Shown here one piece after another: positions 11,523 to 22,902 of a stretch of 64,000 bases of DNA. Source of the DNA: Litsea cubeba (lineage: Eukaryota; Streptophyta; Magnoliopsida; Laurales; Lauraceae); assembly GCA_012931725.1 (NCBI GenBank), contig CM022944.1:33038086-33102085 (forward strand). The letters run 5' to 3'. Position numbers and translations under genes: made by a program. Under the pieces are notes generated by a model. It was not told the DNA's origin. It was given only the letters and a program-made list of their open reading frames with translations, and did no database searches. The stretch's first letter is position 1. Each line of letters begins with the position of its first letter.

Positions 11523-13130
11523 GTTAGCGACCTGTAATTTTCTTGTAATTACGAGTTAATTTGTTATGATGAGGATAAGTTTGTCTCCAAAGATTAGGAT
11601 TTGATTAGAGTTGTTTTATTGTTAGAGCTATATCAGGTTAGAGTTATAATGTAATTAAGTTTCCTATTATGATATGATTAGGTTTCCTAGTTTAAAAATA
11701 ATATCTTGATTATATTTTATGAATAATTATCACTATTTTTGATGAAATAATACATAATTTGTAGCCCCTAAATTTTTGCTTGGCATCAGAGCAGGAAGCG
11801 CAACTTTGTTCCCCTTCCTGTTTTTTCTTCTAATTTTTCTTGCTTCTTAAGTTGCACTATTTGCTCGGTGCAATAGACAAAAATGAAGAAGGCCTTTGGT
11901 CAGCTTTGTCATTCTTGTTCCTTTCTCCATTACTGTTTGAGCACAAGACGGTTAACTAAGGGTTTTGGAGGAGGAAAATGCAATTCTTCTTCGTACTCCT
12001 CTTTGAAATAAAAAAGCCTTCGCTTGTAGTCAAAAGCCCCTTAGGATTGTGCGCCTGTGTTTGTGCAATTGAAGGATGAGCCAAGAGCCCTTGGGACTGA
12101 TCTATCGTTTGATCAACGAAGACTAGTTGCATGACTGGTATAACCCAACTAGGGGATTCATGAGTCCTTGTTGAGGATTTCAACCACATAGGAAAGGATG
12201 AGAGACCCTATCAAGGGATTCACGGGCCCATTGCAGAGAAGTGGATAAAGAGGAATCTACAACTGTTTGTGAGAAAGAGAGGTAGAAGAACTAAGGAACG
12301 CCATTGGGAGTGGAGGCTTAGGTCGTGTGTTCTACTCCCATCAACTATAATTTTTCACTATTCTATTCCGATGTGCTTCTGATGGTTTGACTTTGGTGAG
12401 TAGCTACTTTTATTCGATGTGAGGCAAGTTTCATAAAATCCAAAAGGCGAGGCAAAAGAAAAATTTAAAATCTATGAAATGAAGTGGAAATCAAATTGAC
12501 AAAAAGATTAAAATCTTAAGGTCTACAGAGGTGGAGAGAATTTTCCTTTTCTAAACAGGTATACATGTAATACAACGGAAGAAATGGACCTTAATTAATG
12601 TTGCTGAACAGTTGTGTACTACCCCACTTGTACTAGGGTGAAACCATCCTAACAGCTTGCCAAATCCTTAATGGGATCCTATTAAAGAAATCTCTTAAAA
12701 AAGAGGTAAATAAATGTGTTTGAGTTTCATGAACTCTTAAAACCGAGTATAGCTGAAGAAATTTGGCTACATCGCAAATTCCCATGTGCAAGCAAACATG
12801 TTTATTGCGGTAGCCATTGTAGAAAGAAATCCCTACTTGGCCTCGCAGATACTACAACACATCGATGTGAATTTTATTTTTTGAGAAGTAGGGGTTTATA
12901 ATTTTGGATGAGTGGATCTACTTGTAATTATGAGATAGGATTAGTTTCCTAAATTAGGAATATATTAAATTTGATTTATTTTAGCCAAGAGTTATAATGG
13001 GATTAGGATTAGGTTTCCTATAATTAGTCTTCCTCATTTGGGTTGACACCTTTCATTGTACTCTATAAATAGTCATTGGCTATTCACGATCGAACAATTA
13101 CATCAAGATATAGAAATTCAAAGTCCCACA
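11523..13130 (+). mobile_element. Possible eroded LTR element (two related LTR-like ends)
   Basis: Sequence at 11523-11790 resembles that at 12890-13130 in several ordered words (CTTGTAATTAYGAG, AGAGTTATAATG, ATTAGGTTTCCT). The first is followed by TTGGCATCAGAGC at 11780-11792, close to the initiator-tRNA primer-binding site TGGTATCAGAGC common in plant LTR elements. The interior has no recognisable coding region. Divergence is high and the ends are not precise. Confidence 0.4.
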
Positions 13131-13211
13131 TTTTCGTAAATTCAACCATAATATTACATTAATGGAAATTTATAAAAATTTTAAAGGCTACATTAAATTC
13201 AACCATAATAT

Positions 13212-13976
13212 ATTTTTTTTTTTTTTGAATGGTTACTTTCATTAATAGAAGCAAGCAGTACAAGCGATGTATACTGACAAGCTAAAAGAAAACAAAAGCC
13301 CCTGAAAGTTACAAGATAGGGCCCCTAATAGAAACTAAGGTGGCCCTGCAGATGAAAGAGCCAGCTCCTTCCAGTGCAACATAATCTGATCTATAGAGTA
13401 TCCTTGGAAGGACGAACTGATGGACACCTAAAGCGCAACTAAGAGCTTTACTTTCTCTGCCAGACAGCTGTCACTGGTAGCAACCCCTTCAAAGCATCTT
13501 GAATTCCTTTCTTTTCAAATTGTCTAGAGAATCTGCTGGAAAGGATAGTCTCCAAAGTTCCTTGCCTCTTAGGGCCTCAATTGGAGTCTTCCAGGCCTGG
13601 AAGAGCTCTGGGAGGGACTTGGGAACAGCCAGCTGCAATCAAACCATTTAACCACCGAGCACCAAATATACCGAGCAGATTTACAGGTCAGTATCAGGTG
13701 GTCCACCGACTCCTCATCTCGAAGGCACATGGGATAGCCGTTAACCACTGTCCTCCTCTCCTCCTTAGGTCGTCCGAAGTTAGGATTCTCTTCCGAATGG
13801 CCATCCATACAAAGATAACCACCCTTGGAGGGGCCTTAATCTTCCAGATCTGCATATCGCATTCCTCTCCACCGGCTTATTATGAATAGCAAAGAAGAAA
13901 GAAGTGACTGAGAATAACCCATCTTTAGAGGCAGACCATACCCTAGAATCCTCCCCTCCCTCAGGGATATGCATGC
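13212..13976 (-). mobile_element. 5'-truncated L1-like LINE with 21-bp target duplication
   Basis: An identical 21-base sequence flanks the insertion (13191-13211 and 13977-13997). The left edge is a T run (the poly(A) tail in minus orientation), and the body carries the C-terminal zinc-binding region of a plant LINE reverse transcriptase. The length, 765 bp, means most of the element was never copied. It landed in a sequence that is itself part of a short repeat family (see 13980-14712). Confidence 0.92.
13560..13970 (-). pseudogene. LINE reverse-transcriptase zinc-binding (zf-RVT) fragment
   Basis: Read on the minus strand in successive frames: DSRVWSASKDGLFSV and SFFFAIHN, then a KAPP-type basic stretch, then YPMCLRDEESVDHLILTC. 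The C-x2-C equivalent, H and C of the zf-RVT domain at the end of plant non-LTR ORF2 are recognisable, but one cysteine of the first pair is replaced (GYPMC). Frame changes near 13780-13860 and 13640 break it. This domain lies downstream of the polymerase; no polymerase motifs are retained. Confidence 0.75.
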
Positions 13977-13979
13977 CAT

Positions 13980-14712
13980 TAAATTCAACCATAATATTAC
14001 AGTAATGGAAATATCTCCTATTTATATGAGAGTGAATAAGATGAAATTGAATCATTAATCTATCAAGAACTAATTCAAACCTATCCAATTCAAATTTATA
14101 TTGAATTCTAATTCTTCAAATTTATATTGAATTCTAATTCAAACTGTTTAAACACATCTTATCATCTAACACCCTCTAAAAATACAAACCCTTGTTCCCT
14201 GAAATCAATGGTTGATATCTTTTGTAAATGACCATCGTGCTTGTGATTTATAAATTGTGACGATCATTTGTCTGCAGAATCCATCACCATCACATCCCGC
14301 TCTTTTGGGTTTGTTTGTCCTAGTGGCACTAGATCATATCTGTCATGATTTCTGTAGGAAGCATCGGATCATGTGACTTGATGAAAATGATGAGGTCTTG
14401 AGGGAGGGAGTTTGATTTTATTCAAGATAAAAAACAACTAAGACAGCTGCAGAAGTGTATGAGTTGGGACCGTGGCTGGCTTGATCACGAGATCGCTATC
14501 GGCCCATAGATCTAATGCCGTGAAGAAATTTGAGTAACTACGTTTTCATAGAATTCACTCTATTACATTAATGGAAATATCCTCTATTTATAGGAGAGCA
14601 AATAATATAAAATTGAATCATTAATCTTATCAAAAACTAATTCGAGCGTATCAGATTTTAATTTATTTGTGACACAAATTCAAATTGTTCAAACAAATCT
14701 TATCATCTAACA
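13980..14712. repeat. Pair of ~160-bp direct repeats (TRIM-like)
   Basis: 13985-14170 and 14555-14712 share ordered blocks: ATTACA(T/G)TAATGGAAATAT, CTCTATTTATA(G/T)GAGAG, GAAATTGAATCATTAATC, TATCAA(G/A)AACTAATTC and CAAATCTTATCATCTAACA. Both end in CTAACA and carry a TATTTATA box, as expected for small LTRs, with about 390 non-coding bases between. No clear primer-binding site or target duplication was found, so TRIM is an inference. A further partial copy of the left edge lies at 13135-13165. Confidence 0.5.
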
Positions 14713-14905
14713 AAATTCAGTGTGCAATGCCTTTGAAGCCTACAATGCTAGAATAAAAACATCACACATTTATTATCAAGTTTTGAACAATACTTCACAT
14801 GTCACCATTTATCATAGGAATATTTCACAATGTGGTTATTTCATGCTTTAATTTTCTTGTTATACTGTAATAATTTATTGACTATTGTTTTCCATATGGT
14901 GACAG

Positions 14906-14990
14906 AGATGGTAGAATAAAAGTGATCGGTGGTGATAATATCGAAGGTCTTTTTATATCCCCAAAACAGTCACCACACAAATGTTTAGAG
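14906..14990 (+). CDS. Tomosyn-like gene, exon 3
   Basis: Encodes DGRIKVIGGDNIEGLFISPK and QSPHKCLE, directly continuing the conserved AIGT-L-DGRIKV strand begun in exon 2. The acceptor is GTGACAG and the donor GTTTGT, ending at phase 0. It sits 6.6 kb from exon 2. Confidence 0.93.
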
Positions 14991-15789
14991 GTTTGTGATT
15001 TTTTTTGGTCCAAAAGTTCTATAAATTAAGAGTTCTGTTCTGTGACATACTTTTGAATTCCAGATATCTGTTATTATTAGCTAACCACCTTATTACTATG
15101 GCTTCTCTAGTTTACAAAATAAAATGTTAAAAAAATGATATGATGCAAACTTCAGATAATGAATTACATAATGCATACTGATCTTTCAATTATTAGCCTG
15201 AAATTAGGAGTTCATTTCTGAATTTACAAGTATGAAATTTGGAGTAACATCATCAATTATGAATCTAAAAAGTGGACAACTATAAATCTTTCACCATATA
15301 CTTGTTTTTTTGATATTAACTGGCAAATAAACTGGTAACTGCTAGTTTGGATGGATATCTGAAACAATGTAAATTTATAGTTGGATTGGGCTTTCATACA
15401 ATCTGGAATTTTTTACATATATATATTTTGTATCAGTTGATCACAAATTTTACTACAAGAAAAAGAAAAAAAATGGAAGCAGATTGATATGGTGGTACCT
15501 AAAAACCTTCTTGTATGATGATCCAATTTTTCCCCTTAGGATCATGTGGCAAAGTAGCCAAAAAGATTGCCCAACAAGTTGTGTGCTTTAATAACATTCC
15601 TAGCCTCTACTTTCATTGAGTCCACCTCCCGACAATTGTCTTGAAATTCTGCCCTGGATCTTCTAGGTTCCCTTATTAAGTTGCTGTCATGCCTCTTCCA
15701 TATCTCTCTTGAAATGAGGGAACCTTAGTGTGTCGACGAATCTTCTATCTTGGTGTCGTTGGGTCCTTTTTCACGGTGTGTTTTATTGC

Positions 15790-16110
15790 TCTGGAAGATC
15801 ACTAGGTCCATTAGGTATCTGAGGTGTTCTTTGCAACAACCAAGTTCATGCTAGGGAGTTGGATATTCTAATGCAGCTGAGGTGTTGGCTATTGTGGAAG
15901 CCCTTCGGATTTATTAAGTTGCATTTCATGAAATGTTAATTATAGAGAGCGATCATCTGTTGCTATTAGTGGGCGCCCTCCATTGCTTCGAGGCCTTGGA
16001 AACTTCAGTTTTAGTAATGTCATATGAGTTGATTAGCTAATGGCACAGTGGATTCTCTGCTTCCAATTTTCACATTATTTGGTCCGAAGAGTATCCTTTA
16101 AAATGATGAT
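15790..16110 (+). pseudogene. Decayed RNase H-like domain of a plant retroelement
   Basis: In the + strand frame around 15870-16010 the sequence reads NAAEVLAIVEALRIY, then VAFHEMLIIESDHLLLL, with a stop between. This resembles the 'EAEVLAILEAL ... VESDS' block of the RNase H domain encoded by many plant LINEs (the RVT_3 type). Stops and frameshifts on both sides leave it non-functional. No flanking target duplication was found. Confidence 0.5.
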
Positions 16111-16204
16111 TAATGATTACCCAAGTGGCAACCCAGAACTTAATTTTTTCCAAAAGGATCCGCAATTCTCAGACCTCCCCTCCAAGCACCTTGAGTTTCT
16201 TTCC

Positions 16205-16640
16205 TTCCAACTTTGGAATTATCTGCCCATAGGACCCAACTTTGGAATTACAACATGGACCCACTTTTAGGGATTAGATCATGGGCCAACCTTGCTAGGC
16301 ATTAAAATGTGGGCCCCACATTTTGTAATTGTGAACATGAATCCCACCTTTAGGAATTACAACGCAAGCCCACCTTTATAAATTTTTGCACATAGGCCCA
16401 CCTTTAGAAATTAAAACATGGGTTCACCTTTAGGAATTGGAGCATGGGAGTATGGTATGGGACCCATTCCTATAGAAGTTAGAACATGAGGCATACCTTT
16501 TGGAATTACAATAGGGACCCACCTATTCGAATTGCATCTCACGTAGAGTTTTGTTGTACATGGGACCCATCTTTAGAAATCACAATGTGAGACGCACCTT
16601 TAGGAGTTAGATCATGGCCCACCTTTATAAACACAAAAAC
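16205..16640 (+). repeat. Degenerate ~30-40-bp tandem repeat (CCCACCTTTAGGAATTA)
   Basis: About a dozen variants of ACATGGG-CCCACCTTTAGGAATTA follow one another head to tail, for example around 16225, 16260, 16345, 16375, 16410, 16435, 16500, 16530, 16575 and 16605. The units are strongly diverged and vary in length. There is no open reading frame. Confidence 0.75.
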
Positions 16641-16908
16641 ACATACCCCAATTCTCAGTTAAAAAAACACAAATAAAACTTACTTTTAATATTAAAACCA
16701 ATTTGTCATGAAATAATATGAAAACTTATAAAACAATAATCAAGCATAAAACCAAGTAAAATCAAGAGAGATCTCGATAAAGGGAACATATGGGCATTTA
16801 TAGTGCATTAATAATCAAGTGTATATGATTTACCAAAAAAAAAAGCATCAAGCATATATAGATTATAGACGAAAGATGAAGGACGAAGAGAGTGGGAAAT
16901 TGGTACAG

Positions 16909-16910
<2 letters not shown>

Positions 16911-16977
<67 letters not shown>
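16911..16977 (+). repeat. (GA)n microsatellite, ~33 units
   Basis: A pure GA dinucleotide run in intron 3. It produces spurious poly-(Glu-Arg) and poly-(Ser-Leu) open frames on the two strands, which are not genes. Confidence 0.98.
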
Positions 16978-16980
<3 letters not shown>

Positions 16981-17339
16981 CCGTACGCGGAGTGCTTCCA
17001 TGGTTTCCAGCGAGCCGTTCTTTTAAAAATAGAAACTTTTTTTGTTTCGTAAATCTTGATCCCGTGGGCTACATTTCTACCGATTGTTCTGTGAAAAACA
17101 GATTTGGAACGATGGATATAGACGTCTAAATGCGTTTCTACGTACTTTGTCTCGTGGGAACTAAGGAACAACTCAAGGACACAAGGGCAAACGGACCCTA
17201 ACATTTTGGTCTGAATTTCCAAAACTCATCCGAATCAGACCGAATTCAGGAATGAAATTTTATAGGTGTGGTGTTCGTTTTGGTAGAGGGGCCGAACTGA
17301 AACTATTTTGAAAATTCGGATGCAACAAACCAAATTTCA

Positions 17340-18100
17340 TAACACTGTTTTACACCCCTTCAGTATCCTTGACCCCACTTTAACATCTAGACATGTATCA
17401 TTGAATGTAAGGTTCTTATAGATTCAAAACCCTGAAATCCATCAACTAGAACTACAAATTTACAAGTAGAATTGAATATCTACTCACCTCGAATATGAAA
17501 TCGTCATCGATTGAATTGAGGAACGCTATTGGTCATTAACTACACTTGAATCTTGCAGGTCCTCTTCGTTTTCCCCTTGATCTTCTTTTTTCTCTAGATC
17601 TCATTTGTCTTCGATATCTAGGAACTAGGGTTAGGGTCTTTAATGAAGAAAGAGTTGATGGAAAAGAGCAAGAGAGAGGAGAATCAGGGTTTCTAGGGAT
17701 TGTTGACTGAATATCTTCAAACGAGTGGTGCTCATAGGCTTTGATAGACCTTGGGATTCATGCGGCACTCACAGTTCCATTGGGATTTGTGTGCTACCCC
17801 TTACTCCTACTGAAAGTCGAATTTCTCCTGTTCTCTTATTAGTCTAAGTCAGTTCTAATGGGTCCTACTAAGATCTCTTAAACACCAAATTTAAAAGCCC
17901 ACTAATAAAAAGACAAGTATACAAAGGGTCCCATTCCAAAGGTGGTCCTCAAAGTAAAATTTTCACATGGGCCTGTAGTTGTCATTTTCATTTTGACCCC
18001 AAAGTTGAAAACATTTTGGCCAATTCGGCATTTTGGATTTTAAATCGGAATTTAATTTTGAAAACATATAAAATATTATATTTATATGTTTAGAATATAT
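17340..18100. mobile_element. Partial copy of the long-LTR family
   Basis: Blocks in the same order as in the right third of the long LTR at 43459-56909 are visible: CTACTCACCT near 17480 (compare 56110), a C/T-rich CTTCTTTTTTCTC stretch, CTAGGGTTAGGG near 17628 (compare 56235), and a block mentioning GGGTCC-CATT near 17930 (compare 56600). Both ends are truncated. The assignment is by eye and needs alignment. Confidence 0.4.
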
Positions 18101-18106
18101 GAAAAA

Positions 18107-18459
18107 GAGTAGTTATCCAGTGCGCACCTTTTTTTTTTTTGCACACCATGTACACCCCATAGTGGGGCCCACCTGATGACCCATCTGAATGGACCACACA
18201 CACGGGACACCCTTGAATTACACTGATCTCATTTTTCACACATTTGAATGGTCTGTACTGTTGGATTGATGGGTCAATTTTTAAAAGGGCTGAAACTTAT
18301 TGGCAGTTGATGAAGGGGTTAGGACGATTAGATGGGGCCCATATTTTATACATAGGTACGCCCCAACCAGATGAAGAGAACCCCATTGGTCCCATCCCCA
18401 AATGGGGTCCCAGGTGGGCCCCAGCTTAAATGCACACCGTGCGCACTAGATAACTACTT
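18107..18459. mobile_element. hAT-like MITE with 8-bp target duplication
   Basis: The ends are inverted repeats of about 20 bp: AGTAGTTATCCAGTGCGCAC on the left, and AGTAGTTATCTAGTGCGCAC read backwards on the right. The 8-base word TATGAAAA flanks both sides (18099-18106, 18460-18467), the length expected for hAT. The 353-bp body is non-coding and GGGGCCCA-rich. Termini could shift by one or two bases. Confidence 0.7.
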
Positions 18460-18479
18460 TATGAAAACTGCTAAAATGT

Positions 18480-20230
18480 GAAAATAACATATATTTAATT
18501 CATTTTAGTTGTCATGGATACCATATGATCTGTTGTAACACCATGAGTAGGAACAACATGTGGGCTCGAAGACACCTTCCAACAATTGAAGCCTCTTACA
18601 GAGGGTTATGAGAAGTGCTCGCATCACCAATGTTCTCAGCCCCAGTCGAATATATGCCAGCATTTTTATTTGGTCTGCCAATAAGATCCTGAGGCTATAT
18701 CTTCGACAATGTGTTTAGTAGAACCAAGGATTAGAACTTGGACTCAAGGCGACTTGTCCCCCTTGAGTTGAGACAGCCGAGTTGCATCTGAGTTTTAATG
18801 TCATGTCTGGTCAAAGCTGTAAAAGCAAGTCAAAGGTGAAAAAAAGAAGAGAATAGAGGTGAGAAGAAGAGACAAGAGAGCCTCTCACACATAGATCATA
18901 CCAGCGATGAGGATTGAAAGCAAGGTGCCCAACAGTTTGAAACTGGGTTCCAGTGCCTACTTGTATGAGAGATTAACATGAACATCTCCATCCTTTCGAT
19001 GGAGCTGGACATTACTTCTAGTGATCAATACTTGAGACATGTATGGCCTTGAAGCTTCTTCCCATGTATCTACAGTGTCTTCTTAGGAGGGTCAATTGAG
19101 GAAGAAGGCATTCGTTGTGACTGGGATAAATACTGCATTTAGCAAAAAGATGAGGGACTTTGTGAGAGAACGTGGATGGCGGCCTCCACCAAAATCTAGC
19201 CCCTCCTCCATGTTGTTAACGACCCAATTTGGTAAGGACCAAGTCCAAGTCAAGTCGCCCAAGTCAACTCAGATTCAGCCAAGTTTTAATAGCTTGAGTA
19301 GACCTTCATTCTTATTTGATGTCCCACCATGACTATGTCCACCACCACCTCGTCACCACAACCACAACCTTGTCTCGAACCTCCTACAAATCCTCCATTA
19401 ACACTACTAGTCAAAGTTGACTGGCCAGGAACTTCCGTGATTGCTTCAGGAATTAACAAACATTTCGACTATTTTTTTCCCTTTGAAGTAAGGCAAATAA
19501 AGTTCCTAAATCTGGAAGATCTTGGTTCAAGATCTGTGCTCCGGTTGACTCATACTTTGAGTTGAATCCTCCTGTTAATTTATAAACAAGCTTTCTGATT
19601 CTCATGTGTCTTCGTTTTCTGTAACTGAAAAATGCAAGTATCATTCTTTTTATGTGCCATCTCTAGTGGATACAGAATTCTAAAACTACTTTTGCAGTTT
19701 TATAATATAAAAAAGTAGCAGCCAATGTGTTATCGTGGAGTTGAGAATCCAAATCATCATAAGCTTATTCTAAACTTCCCAGTCACGTATGTAGGATCAT
19801 CCATAAGAGGTTCTTTTACTCTACCATTTATGTATCCTAGTCTTTGAAATCCCAATGCCCGTCTTTGCCAAATATAAGCATTCTATATAAATCTTGACCA
19901 TTGATGGTGCTGCCAGCTTGTTGCCAGTCCCAAGCCTGGGGGGGGGGGGGGGGGGGGGGGTTGCTTCAGGTTGACGGCCGACTTAAAATGAATTCTGAAA
20001 CACTTTCCTTGATCTTGATGATGATCAAGATGATTAAGAACTTCGACTCTAGACATCTGAGACATATGGAAAGAATTTTTCCCCCTTCGATTCCATATGG
20101 AACTATTTTTTCGTACAACCTTCAAATGTACTCAAATTCTAGAATCCACTTAACTATGGTTTCCACCACATCATAAACAAACTTGCCTCACCAGTCACCA
20201 TACACTTCAAAAGAACTATAAAAACATCCA
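18480..20230. other. Unassigned intron 3 sequence; left member of a diverged direct repeat
   Basis: No gene is supported here. The part at about 19590-19890 resembles 26430-26700 in the same orientation (shared AGCCAATGT-TC, GTTGAGAATCCAA-TCATCA, GGATCATYCATWRGNGGTTCTTTTAC blocks). The two may be pieces of one older element, perhaps separated by the nested insertions between them, or two copies. A 23-G run lies at 19938-19960. The open frames at 19096-19565 are proline/serine-rich and not recognised as any family. Confidence 0.5.
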
Positions 20231-21647
20231 TAGTTATCAGAATCTTACGATTCGTATCCCGAATCTTAGGGAAAACAATTCGTATCTATGCAACGAATCC
20301 CATTTATAGATGAATGATGAATCTTAGGTAGCGTTTGGTTTGCTGGAATGGTCTTAGGCAGGAATGGAATGGAGGCCGGAATGAGTCTGGAATGGAATGA
20401 GGCAGGAATAGCCTTTTCCATTCCAGCATTTGGTATGCTGGAGGAATCAACCCACCGATTCCTGTTCCTGCGTTTGGTACGCGGGAATGATGCCCGGAAT
20501 GGAATGAATTTTACATTGGTATGACCAAAATACCCTTGCTAGATGACAAGGTGAGAAGTTAGCCATTGCTTTTGGATTGATTAGCACCAGCACTGGAATT
20601 GTCTGGAATTGTAATCTACATCTGTAATCCATAATTGTTTCATATTCATGTCAATAAAACCGGGCCCAATAGACGCATTACTCAAATTCTTGCCATTGTT
20701 TTCAAACCTCCAACAACCCAATGAATTACAACCCAATAAAATGTTTCCTATTAACACCTCATTCACAACACATCCCATTACAATTGAAAAAATCAATTAT
20801 TTTTTATTAACATCTTATTACAACCACCAATAAATTACAAGAGCAACATCATCTCATTACAGCACTCTCCATCTTATTACAACCACCCAATAAATTATAT
20901 GAGTAACATCATCTCATTACAACCCTCTCGATGTCCACCGCAGTTAATTCAATCCCTTTGAGATTAAAGTAACCATCTGCTTACAACATGTTACATACAT
21001 CAGCTGAATGAAGACTATATATTATCAATTACTATATTAACACCACCTCATTCAAAAATCAGGAATCAAGACCAACACCACCATCAACTGAGTTCAGCAT
21101 CATATGGTCCAATGCCTCTTAAATCTATTGCCACATGTTTAGTGAAAAACAGTTAAACATCATATTCCCCCCAATATGTCCAATTCAAAAAGTATATATA
21201 TTTATCATATGTAGTCATCTCTGCACCAACTCCACAACCAACTGCAGCAAAGATAATGACAAGTAGAACACAAGAAATAAACATCCCACCTCAACCTTCT
21301 GAAAACACCCATTATTCAAACATGGATGGAATGATCATAAAATTAAAACATTTAATTGCATGGTACTACTAACACAACCTCCACCCAATTCATTGCACCC
21401 AAAAGAGAACCCTCTTGTTGTTGTTAGTCATAATTGCAATTACTACAAATTAGAAGTAGAAGTCTGGAAGTGTATAAAAGAGCAGTCATCTCATGACATC
21501 CACAGTGCTTACGAAGTAGCAAACAACAAAATGTAGATAATGTATCAAAAGACCCATCATGAGATGTCATCTCATGACATCCACAACGCTTACGATAATA
21601 GTAGCAAACAACAAAATGTAGATAATGTATCAAAATACCCATCTATA

Positions 21648-22650
21648 TCACAGACCTCCACTTAGCAAAGCCCTCACAAAGTCTTCTTTTTCATCATTTT
21701 CCAAAGTAAAAAAAAAAACAGCAGTCATCTCATGATCACGAGCTATAGCAATCAAGGCTTTGTGACGTTCCGCCCTCTCAAGATTTCCACAGTGATTACG
21801 AAGTTCCTCATTGATTTTATCCCTTTTGTTTGCTATATCCAAATCAACACCAATAGCTCTACTAAACTTCTCAGTGGCTTCATCAATCTTGTTGCCTATG
21901 ATCATGGCTGCTTCTCGAAATGACTCCATATTGTCGGTGCTCCTCTTCCTCTTTCCTTTCTGACTAGTTCCTTCGCTATTGGTGGAAGGAGTGGTGACAG
22001 GAGTGGTGTAGCGTTCCACTTCATCAAAATCCATGCTCAGAAAAAGTGGATCTACATTCTCCTCATTCCTAATCACTTCATCCAAAACATCTTCAGTGGT
22101 AGCAGCTACTTTTCCCGTGGCACGATCCTTCCCAAAGATAGTGCATAACATTTCATAATGTGGGAAACTTCTACTCCTCCATTGACCAGCACCCTTGTGT
22201 GTCTACAACAAACATATAAATAAGAAAAACAAAGTAAAATACCTTCAAAAGAAATGGACAGACAAGGATACATAAAGAATTGATTTTTAAATGATAATAC
22301 CTTCACATAACCGTTCCAAACCTCATCTTCGGCAACCACCGCATTTTTTATTGGATCCCATCCAAAACCGCTGCAGTTTTCTCCATTAAGCATATCATAC
22401 CCAACACGAAAGTCTTTTTTCATTGTCTTGATTCTAGAGTCAATGTGTGGCTTAGCTTTAATTCCACTTGCAGGCAACTTTTGCTTTAACACTGCTTCAA
22501 TGACTCCAAGAAAACCGGGCTTGAACCCATTGTCAGCCTTATGAGTCCCCGCATTTACCATGTCTAAAAGAGCATAAACCAACTCCTTATCCTCAGCATC
22601 AGTCTATTTTCTTTTGTTCTTCCCTGGCCCTTTCTCGCTAGTGTCCATGT
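21648..22650 (-). pseudogene. Harbinger Myb/SANT-like accessory protein pseudogene
   Basis: Downstream of the transposase on the same strand. Recognisable blocks are TDAEDKELVYALLDMVNAG, KQKLPASGIKAKPHIDSRI, KDFRVGYDMLNGENCSGFGW and, after an intron-like gap (about 22204-22300), HKGAGQWRSRSFPHYE plus an acidic/serine C-terminus with GKRKRSTDNMESF. This matches the Myb/SANT-like protein that partners Harbinger transposases and recruits them to DNA ends. A TAG at 22604-22606 stands where the leading tryptophan of the SANT helix (KRK-W-TDAED) is expected. The first helix is therefore cut off. Confidence 0.85.
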
Positions 22651-22902
22651 CTTCAAACATGTCCATGCCTATTAATGTTAGTGGGAACATCCACAATAAG
22701 AACATAGACAATTTGATATTTAATTAGGCAACAAAATCTAGCAAAAATAGAAGAGTTAATTTAATGCAGATAAATAACATAATATTGAAATTTAAACATT
22801 GTCACCCAAATACAAGAGTGTATAAAAGTTACAACCATTACAAACGTTATCACTAAAACACAAGAAGTCTATAGTCACATTGTCACTCAAATAAAAACAT
22901 TT

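Noticed and set aside
11158..11537. Overlapping open frames on both strands around a T/G homopolymer
   Set aside because: Low-complexity sequence, probably a LINE 3' untranslated region.
16798..17222. Open frames encoding poly-(Ser-Leu) or poly-(Arg-Glu)
   Set aside because: Translation of a GA microsatellite. The same applies at 27004-27466 and 53478-53811.
19096..19565. Two consecutive Pro/Ser-rich open frames
   Set aside because: Different frames, low complexity, no family resemblance and no splice support.
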